A stretch of 64,000 bases of DNA from Neurospora tetrasperma FGSC 2508. Its lineage: Eukaryota; Ascomycota; Sordariomycetes; Sordariales; Sordariaceae. Shown here piece by piece: positions 47,034-60,118 of the stretch. Where the stretch lies: NCBI RefSeq assembly GCF_000213175.1, contig NW_009799100.1, forward strand, positions 4,641,526-4,705,525, written 5' to 3'. The stretch's first letter is position 1. Every line of letters begins with the position of its first letter. A program made the translations under genes and the position numbers. The notes beneath the pieces are model-generated. The model worked only from the letters and a program-made list of their open reading frames with translations. It was not told the origin of the DNA and made no database searches.

Positions 47034-50000
47034 AATAAAAGGAGAAGAGTATTCGCTATTTACATAATATTATTAAATCTAACTATATATATAAAAGATC
47101 CTATTATTTATTAGAGCCTTTATTTAGTAATTTATATTTAGATTAACCGCTAAATATATAAAGCGTACAACCCTTCAAATAAAATACCTAATTTAATAAC
47201 CTAATAATAATCCTTTAATAACTATAATTATAATACGCTGAACGTTTATTAAATTCCTTATTATCTATTTCCTTATTTTTATCTATATAATATATATTTT
47301 AATAAGAACGTTTACATCCTAATAGAAAATCCTCTTATTCTTAAATATCCGGTAAGTAATTATAGCGAGGGGAGCGGGTAATAAGTAAAGAACTAAAGCA
47401 AGAACCCGAATAGGCTATTATAAGATAGAATTTATTAAATAAATTGGTTAAATTAAATATATGCCGTAACGAAAAATTACTAGAGCGAACGCTATAAAGA
47501 ATAGTAATACTAGGAATAGTATTAAATATATAGTTCCTATTAATAAATAAAGTTGGGGGGAAATATTTAATATAGAGCTCCTACATTTCTCTAAATTCAA
47601 TATAGAAAATTATTAATTCTATTTATATTTTCTATATAATTTAATTCTAATATTCATTTAATGCCTTTAATACCGCAAATTATATATTAGAAATATACTT
47701 TAATATATCTTTAATTTCTTCGTAAAGAATAAAGTTAATAATTATAATAGGTTCCCTACTAACCTTAATAATATAATTAATTATCTTTTCAATTACTAGG
47801 AATTTATTGAAAACCGATTTAGTTAGCGCTATTTAAATATAATAGAAATAGCCTAATCTTCTTAATAGACTGCTAATTTATTCGGGGAAGCTAATACTAT
47901 AATTAGAATATTAGATAGTTAATAAAATTGTTCTTAAAGGGATATAGTCGGTAAAATTAATATCTCTCTAACTTTTCTTATTAAAGGCTAAATTAAAAGT
48001 AATTTTAATATTATAAATAAATTTATTTTACGAGAAAAAGTAAGAGCTAGTAAATTAACGCTTATATTCCTTTTTATTCTCTATATATATTTTAATAATT
48101 TTCTTGATTTTAATGTACAACTTTTTATTAATTTTAATACTAAAATTAGTACAATCTTAATTGTAATTAGCGAAGGTACTAGTAAAAATTGGGTATATTT
48201 TTCTTTTATTACTATTTTCACCAATAATAGTTGAATGTAATTATATAATCCGAGTCGGAGTTTTATATACTTTTTTCGGAATTACTTTAGCAATTAAAGT
48301 TTTAATACGAATTAAAATAGGAGCAGCCTTAATTAATAATTATAAAGCTTTACGAATTTTATTAGTTAATTAAGCGGTTTTTCAGATTTCTTAAATATTA
48401 GTAAAATTAATATTATTACTTCTAATAATATAATTATTAGGATATATATTATAATAAAAAGCTTATAGATAATTATAAAGGCGTTAATTAATAATAATTA
48501 ACTCCTCTATATATCCTCTTCTAAAGGTTGTATCGCTATATTTAATAGTAACCGTAGGAATTAAATTAAATACTCTTCTAATATATATTTTCTAAATTTT
48601 AATATTATAAAGTTAAATAATAGTATTAAAGTCCTACTCCTACTAAGTTCTATTATTACTATTAGAAATTAAATTCTAAGGAAGTATAGTTAATAAGAGT
48701 ACGGACGTAAGGTAGGTAAAATTACTATTAATAGTATATAAAATTACTAAATTTATATTAATTAATTCGTTTGTACGCTTAATAATACTATAAAGTATAA
48801 AATATTATTTATTTTCGTACTATATAAAGAGATAATTAGCGGTTATAATCGGTATTAAACGTCTTCTATTATCCGCCTTCTTAGGGTTATAAACGAGAAC
48901 GCTTTGGGTAAATTAGAAGAATTTAGTAGGAAGATAATTAAATGGATTATAAATACTATAATCTTGATTGAAATTATTATTCGAATTAATAATATATTTA
49001 TAGTAAATATAATTAAAGAATTGTCCGAATTAGATTATATTTATCTATTCGATAAAATTAATTATAAAATTAGAAAGTATAATATATATATTATCGTTTC
49101 CTAAACTAATAATTTTATTAATAAGCCTGTTAATTATATAATAATTGAAATATTTTACTATATTAGCCAATACGCCGAACTTAGAATTATACTTTAAAGA
49201 TTATAGGGCGAGCTACCAGTCTACGGTAAAATTATATAAGTAACTATTATAATTAGAATTATTAATTTAATTATGAAAAATTATAATTATATTATTGATT
49301 AGCAGTAGGGATTCTATATTGATATTTGCTATATTATTATACTAAAAGTGTAATTTAGCGAAAGTAGTATAAAAAAAGTAATAAACTGTAATTAATTTAA
49401 TAAAATTATTGTATAAAGGAAGCTATAGTAAAATTGAGTAGTATAGGGATAGGGTAGGATATAATAAGGTTACTAAAATAAGAAGGAGAAACTGAAAGTA
49501 ACTAAATATTTTTAATTCTTTTAAAAGTTGTATATATACGTACTACAACTCTTCCTTTACTAGTACTTACCTACCAGGGCCGTTTACTATATATAATTGT
49601 AAATGCTACTACTTTTATATAACCGTACGTACTTATTTAATTAAAATGGAAAAAATTTTAATCGAAATTATAAATAGCGTATAATATATTATTCTATATA
49701 CTATTAGTAATAAGTTTGCTTTATTTAAATATATTTTTAAATATAATTTTAGAAATCCTAATAGGAAATACGGAAAATATAACCGTTTATAGAAATATAT
49801 AATAAAGAGATAATAAATAGAATTTAAAATAAAAGAAAAATTCTTAAACCCCTATAGTTTCTAGTAACCTCCCCCTTTTTTAACGAAAAAATTATTACCC
49901 CCTCTATTAATTCTAATACTTTGAATAATTAAAAGTTTTTCTAATACGTTAGATTACCTTCTTACGGTTACTATAGAATAGTAATTCTAGCGGGTATTCT

Positions 50001-52019
50001 ACGTTAAATTCCTCTACTAATTCCTTAAAATTCTTTATAAATTTACTACATAACTTTTAAATATTATTCTTATTTTAATATTGAATCTATTTAATTAAAT
50101 ACTATATATTTAATAGACTCTAACTTCTAATAACGAAATTTTCAATCTTCTATTTTTCTTAATTATCTATTTTAACCGGTAATAGTAGCGGAATTTTGTA
50201 ATTAAATAGATCTAGGCCTTATACTAACTTATAAAAATATATTATAAATATAATAAAATAAGTATACTAAATATTAAGTAAGTTAAGTTTATAAACTAAT
50301 AGGCTTATTCTTTTAAAAATACGGTAGGGACTTATTCGTTCTACTAACTACTTTTTTTTTAAATTTCCGGGCAAATAATAACCTTTCTTAAAACGTAAAT
50401 AAGTTTTATTACTTACTTTAAATATTATTAAAAAATATTTAGAATTATAATACTTTTTAGTAACTATTTTAGCCTAATTAATAAATTCTATAGCTTTAAA
50501 CTAATATTTTTAACGGATAAGAGCTAAGGATTCTGTAGTAGTAGCTTTCTAATCGTCCGGTACAAATAAATTGAAGGCGGTCTATAATTTAAAGCTATAT
50601 ACTAATTTATTTAGCAATAGCCCAATTATAAATCAAATAGTATTATTTAAATTATATTATAATATTATTAGTATTAATATTTAAGGAATAATGCTTATTA
50701 TATACTATATACGAACAGCTATTTTAGTAGTCTAATTAATTCTCTCCGATTATCTATTAATTTAAGCGTAGTACGTCGTTGAAAATAGTAGATTAACGGC
50801 CAACGCTTCGAAAATACTCTTCTAAATTGCAAAAATAAATTTAGGATCCCGATTATTAATAATTACTACTAATAAACCCTAGTTGTAGAGCCGTAAAGTT
50901 CGAAGCAATACTTTAGCCTATTTCTATACGCCGTAGGTAAAATAATTAATTATCAATAGGACCTTCTTATTAAATTTATAAGTAATAATATATATTATAT
51001 TAAATTTTATAAAACCTTTTAGAGCCTATATTGTATTAACTACTTTAATCACTAGTATATTAATAATAAAGTCTATAGTTATTATATAAAATAGTTTTAA
51101 GAACGTTTAAATTAATAATAATTCCCTAAGGGTTAATTACCGATTCTATTAATTCTAATAATAAATCTCGCAATATTTGTCGTATTCGCGTACTATTTAA
51201 ATTTTTTTTCTTATATAAAAGTATAATAAATTATCTATTATCCAGTTAATTCTAAAATAGTACTTTTTCTTATATACTAACTCTAGCATTTTCTATATAT
51301 AAATTTGGAGAATATATAACTAATATATATTTTAATAGTTAATATAATAAAGCAACCTATTTTTGGATAAATAGGGGCCCGCTAATAAATTTAAATACTT
51401 TCTTAACTATTGTATATAAATATATTTTAGAGCGTTAGTTTTATTAATTAGCCGGAGAACTCTAATATATTTAGAATCTTCGGGATAAACTTCGATTAAT
51501 TTCTAACAAAATTTCGGAGCGAGAACCGGCAATATTTAACGTATATCCGGGACAATCTCTATGTATATTAAAAGAAAAAGTATTAAAATCATCCTAATAA
51601 TTAATATTTTCTATTTATACGAAGTTAAATTAAATATTAGCTAATTTATTCAATATATATTTTTATCAATCTACTCGGTAATTAGTAATCTTAATAAGGT
51701 ATTCGGAATAATATTTAATAGTTTAAGAATATAGAATATATTTAAATTAAATTAGAATACCAAATTAGCTATATTTGCGAACTTTAAATTAATTTTAATT
51801 AAATCTATTATATATAACGAAATATACTTAATAATAATATTAACCTAATATTTGTTAAATTAAACTATTTTCCGAAATTTTTGTAGGGCCTAAATAATAG
51901 TTATAATTTCTATTTCTATAGAATTATATTTTTTTTTAGTAGAGGACATTAATTTTAATGAAAAGTATATTAATTTAATTATAATTAGTAAGATTTTACT
52001 TATTCTGGTGATGGATTCT

Positions 52020-52482
52020 TGTTACGAACTAATAAGCAGAAGGACACGGGCCAACCGGACTGCTGGTACACAGCAGGCACGTGAAGGCTGGGCAGTGTAA
52101 CTATGGGCAGGGAACAAGGCTTACGGTGGGCCAGGCTTATGAACTAGGCTAGGCTTATAAAGGTGAGCCAGGCTCATGAATGAGCCCAGCTCATGGTGGT
52201 GAGCCAGGCTCAAGAATGAGCTCGGCTCACAGGAATGAGCCAACACTATCACCATGAGCCAACCTACGGAAAACGGCAAACCACCTGTAAGCATAATAGA
52301 TATAAAGGGGCGACTGGAGAACTCAGATTGTCAGATAGTTCGACAGTTGTCAATAGATCAATATCACCGAGACCAGTATCACGATCATACTTGTTGTGAA
52401 CCTTTTGGCTTCACCGAACAGCACTGATAGTCTTTACCTTCAGCTATCTCACTTAGGCAGATCAGACGGCCTGTTCGTCACA
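52020..52482. mobile_element. Solo LTR nested inside the decayed element
   Basis: A 463-bp island of ordinary composition inside the AT-rich element. It starts TGTTACGAAC and ends GTTCGTCACA, an imperfect inverted terminal pair with TG...CA ends. The 5-bp duplication ATTCT flanks it at 52015-52019 and 52483-52487. TATAAA occurs at 52156-52161 and 52301-52306 on the plus strand. Imperfect 36-bp repeats with the palindrome GAGCCAGGCTC lie near 52162-52232. No internal region remains, as expected after recombination between two LTRs. It shows none of the TpA enrichment around it, so it probably inserted after the host element was mutated. I cannot place its superfamily from the LTR alone. Confidence 0.88.
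52162..52232 (+). repeat. 36-bp imperfect tandem repeats within the solo LTR
   Basis: GGTGAGCCAGGCTCA recurs at a spacing of 36 bp, each time followed by GAATGAGC. The units contain short palindromes (GAGCCAGGCTC). Repeats in this part of an LTR often act as enhancer-like elements in their family; for this one that is inference. Confidence 0.7.
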
Positions 52483-55400
52483 ATTCTCTATCCTATAAGT
52501 ATTTTAATTAAAAGATATAAACCCTATAAGCCGAACCGCTCGTATTTATTTTAATAAATAATACTTCGCATTTTATATAGTAGAAAAGGTAGGCTTAATT
52601 ATATAAACTTTCTTATATAATACGGAAAGTTTTATACTCCTTAAGGGTCGATTCGAATTTAACCTTCGATATATATATTTATTTTATTTATTTTATTAAG
52701 CTTACTTATAAATTACCTAATTTACATACTTACTATAATAGTTCTATTTTTCTTTAATTAAATAACTCTTTCGTAATAGCAAATTAGAGTATACTTTAAT
52801 ATAACTAATTAATTATATTAAAATAAATTTTAAGACTATTAAATATATTAGGGAAGGTTAACTTTTAAAAGGTTTTAATATAATCTTTTATACGTCTTTA
52901 ACCTTCTCTATTAATAATACTATATATTAATTATATAGAAGGATATTCCGTAAAAGATTTATTTATACTAATATAAATATAGTATTTATTAAAAAGACTT
53001 ATAGTAATAGCCAAATATACTAAATATTCCTCTTAAGTATTGTTAAAAATAATAATATTATTAATATAAATACGTACAAATGAACAATATTCGAAGAATA
53101 GCCTATTTATAAATCTTTACGTAAAGGCTAGAGAGTTTTTAAAGCCTATTAATATAATATTAAATTACTTAAGACCTCGGGGATTAATAATTACTATATA
53201 ATTACAATATTTAATAAAAATAGGTAATTAGTAGAAAAATCCGGCCGTATTAAAGATTAAAAAGAATTTTTTACCGACTATTATATTAATAATATTTTCT
53301 TAATTGGGTAAAGGATATACATTTAATATAATAATACAATTAAATAAGCGAAGATTAACTATTATATATCCTTTATTAATTCTATTTATTTTTTTTAAAT
53401 AATAAATACCGGGTAAATAATAAGAATTAACTAAAATATAAATAATATTCTATATTAAATTTATATTTTATTATATTCTTTATAAAGGAATTTGTAGTCC
53501 TTAGTACTTAGAAGGTAAGGCCTAACGATTCTTTACTAATTTTACTATCTTTCAACCAAATTAATACGTATTTTATCTTCTTTTTTTATTAGTATAATCC
53601 TTCTATTTCTAAAAATATTAATATATTTATTTAAAAAGCTCTTAATTTATTTTAAGAAATTAAGATTAGTATTATAAATATTAATACCTATTGCGGAAAG
53701 AATAGTTTTAATATTAATAGGCTTGGTAATTCTGTAGAAAGGTACTTTAAAAGCGCTCTTTCTGATAGCCGCTTCCTTTTCGTCCTCTACGGCTCTATTA
53801 ATAAATATAGTATATTATTCTTAAGTAAGTCCAACTTAAATTTTAAGAACAAGAAAAAACTACGTCCGAAGTATTAATTAGTATAATTAATTCGCTAACC
53901 TTATATAATAATTATATGATTATACCTACCTATATTCCTCTAAGTATAAATACTAATTCTTTAGATTAATTAAAATATAGTATAACCTTATAAATTTTAT
54001 TATTTACCGTAGGGTCCAATAATTAAAGGTATTATATATAGAAATTATAAGTGAAATATTTACTTAGACTATACTAATTATTAAATTGAATATTATATTT
54101 TACTAGGATAATTCCTAATTAACCCCCTAATAATAAAGTATTAGATTTAGCGAAAACCTCGGCAATTAAAACATCCTCCTCCCCTTTTTCTTTCTTAGAA
54201 AAGACTTCGCCCTAGATCTTTATACTAAAAATCGATCTAAAGGAGTATAAAATAGTATTAAAATTTAACTTCGTACTATAATGATAAAGGAAATCTATTC
54301 TTAATAGTATATTCGGGTCTAATTTATTAATAATTAAAGCGGATATTTGAAAGTATCCACTAACCTTAATACTATTAACCTTTCCTTTTATATAGAAATT
54401 AAATTCAATAACCGTATAAATAATAATTTTAGAATTAATACCCTTTATAATATTAGGTAATATTACCGTATATTATATATTTAGTAAAAACTACTTAATA
54501 AATACTTTACTTACTACTATTAATAAATATCCTAAATTAAAATATATAGTAATAACGAGTATATTAGGGCTAGATTTAATATCGACCTATAGGTATAATA
54601 TAATCCTTTGTAAATTTATCTCCCTATTTCTAAATATAATATTCGGAATTACCTCAATAGTTTAACCTTAAATAAAAGCAAGTAACGTATATTAGCTCTT
54701 ATACCAAACTTCCAATAAATTAGGCTTCTATCTATTTACTAATATTAATGAACTTATTTAAATAATTACTTTCTTTAATATTCCAATTTAATTAAGTAGC
54801 TTCTAATTATTCCTAATAAAGGTCATTCGATTATTAAATAAAGAATTAAACGATTTATAAAACGCTCAGGCCTTCTCTAAACGTTTAGGAATTATTGCAA
54901 ATTTGGTATCCGATAATAATTTTAATAATAGAGGTCGTATAGGCCTATTGGAATTGGTACTTCTAATAGGAATTATATTAAAAATAACCGCTAGTTTATT
55001 ATTTATTATATACGAAAGAATATAAAATAATAAGATACTAGGAAATAAAAGTTTAGTAGGGGCTAAGTAGTTGGTAAAATAGGTAGAAGGTTTATTATTG
55101 TATTTAATTTCGGAAATATCTACCATAAATTCTTTTACTTCTTTTTTAAAATTACCGACAAAATAATAACTTTTATTCTATAAGTAGTAAACTTTATTAT
55201 CTATATTAGAATCGTGTGTAAAGACTATTGCAATAGAAATATAAATATAATAACTATTCTACAAAACTTAATAGTATTTAAATTTTTTACTTTAATAATA
55301 CTAACGGCTGTTATTATTACCCGACCGGCCAATATTATACTTATCGAATTTATTACTAAAATTCTAAAATCTTTTATTAAAATGAAACTTTCCGCCTAAT

Positions 55401-58072
55401 TTATTACCGAACTTATTATTATAAGATAAAAAATTTTCTTAAAAGGTTTACTATTATTATAGTTTCCCTAAAAATTAGTATAGATATTAAAAATATCGTC
55501 CTTATTATTAGAATTATTAGCTGCGTAATAAATTAATTAATTAGCTTTTAGTACTTTAAAAAATCATTTATATATAGGTAAAACCTTTTATTTAACCTTA
55601 CTAATTTAATTACTAAAACGAACGTTCTATTTTGGAGAAACGTACGTAATTTATATTATAAAGTACAAACTATTCTATAAGTAAATATATAATTAGAAAT
55701 TAGAGATGTCTCCCCAAAAGCGAATGTATTTAAATAGTACAATTAAATAATCGTAAAACGATAATTCGTCCGATTTATATAATTCTATAATAAATTTATT
55801 CGTATTTAACTATTTCTACATATTATAAAACTTAATTCAAAAGACTAAATTAAGCGTATTAAGAGTTCTATTAAAATTACTACGAAGATTATTATATTCG
55901 TCTTCAGAAAGTGAAAAATTCTATTAGTATAATACCGTACTTCGAAATAATTAATTAAGGTTATTAGTAATAATCTAACATCTTTCCGGATAATCCTTTA
56001 AATACCCCTTAATTATATCTTTAAACCCGTAAAAAGCTATATAAATATTAATTATACTATCCTAATATACGTCCTTCTTCTTTTTATCCGGTTCTATATT
56101 AAAGAAGTATATTCCAATATTAATAACTTTAAATAGCTTATTTTTAATAAATAAATAATAACCTATATTAATTTTAGAGATAAAATTAGTAAAAATTTAA
56201 TTTCAATCTTTTAATTTTTTAATATAATTATATAAATCTTTAAACATTTTATAAAGTACCGAATTGTCTATTATTGTACTATTACTATTAACTTTAATTA
56301 ATAGGTTAAAAATATTAGAATTAGAATTAAAGCGGATAGATTACGGATTATTAATAGAAAAAGTACTTTAGTAGAAAGCTAAGTATACTGAAAAGGTAAG
56401 GACCTTTAAAATAGTAGGGGGAAAGTAACCGCCGTTATTCAATATTACTAAAAGTATCCTTTATTAATAGAATTAATATTCCTACTATTTTACTTCTCTT
56501 TTATTAGTTAGAACCTAATCTATTAAATATTTGGAGTTTATTCGTATAATTTAACTAGATATATAGCGATTAATAGTTAGAGGCGGTATATAATTGCGAA
56601 GATAAGTAGAAAACTAATTAATATTATCGAATAGGGGTTATTAATTAACGTAATTAATTTAAAGATTTTTTATTTAGCTAATTAAATTAGCGGTATTATA
56701 AAGGTCTCTAACGCTAATTATAACTATTTCGCTAATAAGACTAATAAGACCGCTAGAGCACTAATTATAATTAATTGTAGAATTCTTTTAAAATTAAAAA
56801 GCAATACGTTTCGCAATAGTAAGGGCCGGGAGACTAAAATTAAGTTTTATACTATTTAAAACCAAACGTATAGTATTTTAAATAAATTATACAAAATAAA
56901 GTAGAAGATTCGGAAATCTACCTCCGGACTTCGTATTTCATTAGGCAAAACATATAATATTATAATTCTAATTGATAAAATAGGCTAGGAAATTACTAGC
57001 AAGAATAGTTCCTAAATATTATTTTACCTACTTCTACTATTATTTCTACGCAAAATATAAAAGGGTTTTAACTTATATAGAATTTCTAAAATATTTAATA
57101 GTAGGATTAATAACTAATTAGTAAATAATATTAATAGTAATTTTAATAATTAAATTCATTTACAATACTATTAATTTAATAAACGAAAAGGGTCGTTAAA
57201 TTAAACTTAATTAAGCGTACTATTTAATAGGAGTAGGTAGTAAGGAAGGTAATATAGGAATTTATATTAAGTTGATATAATTTAATATATAAATTATCCT
57301 AATTATATTTCAGAAATTAGTTAGCGAAGAATAAACTTTAATAATTATTGAAGTAGTAATATTACTAGTATTAGGAGGAATTAGTACCTAAATAATAATA
57401 TTAAGAATTATACTATTCTCTTTAATTCTAATTATAAATTATTTCTAATTCTTCTTCCGGAATTATACTAATATACCTTCTTTAGTAGGAAATAACCAAA
57501 TTTAATATATTAGAAATAGGTAATTAGCAACCAATTAATAGTATTTACATGAAATTTATTAAATTTTATAGTCTACTATATCCAAATTAATAATCTATTC
57601 TTTATTATAAATATCGTTATTAGTATTAGCGGCCTAATTGGGTTTAATTTCGATAAGGCCTATTTCTTTATTTAAGTATAATTAGGCAGTTTCAATAAGT
57701 AATTTAGCAATTAACTACTAGAATTTCTATTTATAGTAAAACTATAATTCAAATATAATAAATTTAATAATCTAATATACTTTACGTATTAAATATTCGT
57801 CCTATAAGTCGAAAGCTATCCGGTGGTTTACTTAATTAATTTTAAATATTATTCAATTTAGCTTCGGGACTTAATTAAATAGTAATTAAATAGTAAAAAA
57901 AGGGGATTCTGAAGAGTAAATATATAAATATTTAGTCGGTAAAGATAAAAGTTGAATAATAGTTAATAAATTTAATAAATTATTATTAGACTTAATATAT
58001 CTCCCCCTTCAACGAAAGGAAAAGATAATAAAAATAACAAAGTCGGTTTGAAATTGAATTGTAGGTACTACT

Positions 58073-58411
58073 TATTATACGAAAATATATTTCACAAGTA
58101 ATAATAATAGTGAATAATAGAGTAAGCAATTAATTATTGGATAGAGTAATAATATATAACAATTAATAATAGTTTTGTTAAAGGAAGTTAAAAATAAGAA
58201 CTATCGCGAACCTCAACTTGGGACCTCGCACACGACTTCACTAAGTATAAGCAAAATAGACGTTAGGTTAATATACTATTAATTAATAATCCGTCTACTT
58301 TAATAGAGGTTAACAGAACGAACACTTTTATATAACAAGCCATACGCTCTAGTGAGCAGCTGCTATAATAAAACAGAGCATCTAGGTATCCACCAAGAAT
58401 GCCCCATAACA
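58073..58411 (-). repeat. Right LTR (5' LTR of the minus-strand element)
   Basis: A 339-bp partner of the left LTR, better preserved at its outer end (ATGCCCCATAACA). The bases just inside it, read on the minus strand, include TACCTACAATTC and could be a tRNA primer-binding site, but the match is uncertain. Confidence 0.9.
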
Positions 58412-58526
58412 GTCGTACCTTCTTTTTATTATATTCTTCTCTTCCTTCCCTTTTTTTAAAAAAAATTTTTTTTTTTAAATTATTTTAATTTTATATAATT
58501 CTTTTTTTTTAATTTTTTTTTTTTTT

Positions 58527-59388
58527 NNNNNNNNNNNNNNNNNNNNNNNNNNNNNNNNNNNNNNNNNNNNNNNNNNNNNNNNNNNNNNNNNNNNNNNNNN
58601 NNNNNNNNNNNNNNNNNNNNNNNNNNNNNNNNNNNNNNNNNNNNNNNNNNNNNNNNNNNNNNNNNNNNNNNNNNNNNNNNNNNNNNNNNNNNNNNNNNNN
58701 NNNNNNNNNNNNNNNNNNNNNNNNNNNNNNNNNNNNNNNNNNNNNNNNNNNNNNNNNNNNNNNNNNNNNNNNNNNNNNNNNNNNNNNNNNNNNNNNNNNN
58801 NNNNNNNNNNNNNNNNNNNNNNNNNNNNNNNNNNNNNNNNNNNNNNNNNNNNNNNNNNNNNNNNNNNNNNNNNNNNNNNNNNNNNNNNNNNNNNNNNNNN
58901 NNNNNNNNNNNNNNNNNNNNNNNNNNNNNNNNNNNNNNNNNNNNNNNNNNNNNNNNNNNNNNNNNNNNNNNNNNNNNNNNNNNNNNNNNNNNNNNNNNNN
59001 NNNNNNNNNNNNNNNNNNNNNNNNNNNNNNNNNNNNNNNNNNNNNNNNNNNNNNNNNNNNNNNNNNNNNNNNNNNNNNNNNNNNNNNNNNNNNNNNNNNN
59101 NNNNNNNNNNNNNNNNNNNNNNNNNNNNNNNNNNNNNNNNNNNNNNNNNNNNNNNNNNNNNNNNNNNNNNNNNNNNNNNNNNNNNNNNNNNNNNNNNNNN
59201 NNNNNNNNNNNNNNNNNNNNNNNNNNNNNNNNNNNNNNNNNNNNNNNNNNNNNNNNNNNNNNNNNNNNNNNNNNNNNNNNNNNNNNNNNNNNNNNNNNNN
59301 NNNNNNNNNNNNNNNNNNNNNNNNNNNNNNNNNNNNNNNNNNNNNNNNNNNNNNNNNNNNNNNNNNNNNNNNNNNNNNNNNNNNNNNN
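58527..59388. other. Assembly gap (862 N)
   Basis: Unsequenced bases placed after a poly-T run. Both flanks carry the same sequence (57807-58526 on the left and 59389 to about 60118 on the right), so the gap size and even its existence are doubtful. Confidence 0.98.
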
Positions 59389-60118
59389 AGTCGAAAGCTA
59401 TCCGGTGGTTTACTTAATTAATTTTAAATATTATTCAATTTAGCTTCGGGACTTAATTAAATAGTAATTAAATAGTAAAAAAAGGGGATTCTGAAGAGTA
59501 AATATATAAATATTTAGTCGGTAAAGATAAAAGTTGAATAATAGTTAATAAATTTAATAAATTATTATTAGACTTAATATATCTCCCCCTTCAACGAAAG
59601 GAAAAGATAATAAAAATAACAAAGTCGGTTTGAAATTGAATTGTAGGTACTACTTATTATACGAAAATATATTTCACAAGTAATAATAATAGTGAATAAT
59701 AGAGTAAGCAATTAATTATTGGATAGAGTAATAATATATAACAATTAATAATAGTTTTGTTAAAGGAAGTTAAAAATAAGAACTATCGCGAACCTCAACT
59801 TGGGACCTCGCACACGACTTCACTAAGTATAAGCAAAATAGACGTTAGGTTAATATACTATTAATTAATAATCCGTCTACTTTAATAGAGGTTAACAGAA
59901 CGAACACTTTTATATAACAAGCCATACGCTCTAGTGAGCAGCTGCTATAATAAAACAGAGCATCTAGGTATCCACCAAGAATGCCCCATAACAGTCGTAC
60001 CTTCTTTTTATTATATTCTTCTCTTCCTTCCCTTTTTTTAAAAAAAATTTTTTTTTTTTTTTAAAATTTATTTTAATTTTTATATAATTCTTTTTTTTTT
60101 AATTTTTTTTTTTTTTTT
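59389..60118. repeat. Second copy of 57807-58526, probably an unmerged assembly overlap
   Basis: From 59389 the sequence repeats that from 57807 at a constant offset of 1582 through the end of the element, its right LTR (copy at 59655-59993), the GTCGT duplication and the non-element flank. The only differences I saw are homopolymer lengths in the T/A-rich flank. A true second insertion would not share the flank. Confidence 0.85.

Larger units (their letters stand above)
46685..58411 (-). mobile_element. LTR retroelement, gypsy-like, whole in outline but decayed by RIP
   Basis: An 11.7 kb AT-rich block bounded by two direct repeats of 339 bp that start TGTTAT and end ATAACA in the better-kept copies. 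The 5-bp duplication GTCGT lies on each side (46680-46684 and 58412-58416). A purine tract on the minus strand abuts the left LTR, so the element runs right to left. A reverse transcriptase core of gypsy/chromovirus type can be recognised on the minus strand near 53030-53110. A possible zinc-knuckle remnant lies near 55150-55200. The pol region probably ends near 49.86 kb. The whole block is depleted of CpA/TpG and rich in TpA, as expected for RIP. It is broken many times over in every part and has no intact reading frame. LTR divergence cannot date it, because RIP makes many changes in one sexual cycle. Confidence 0.9.

Noticed and set aside
48904-49104. 66-codon plus-strand frame in the AT-rich block as a host gene
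   Set aside because: It lies within a RIP-decayed retroelement, is Ile/Asn-rich from AT bias and is best treated as part of the fossil.
59655-59993. A third LTR, implying a second insertion
   Set aside because: The copy includes the same internal sequence and the same outside flank as 58073-58411, so it fits an assembly overlap better than a new insertion.
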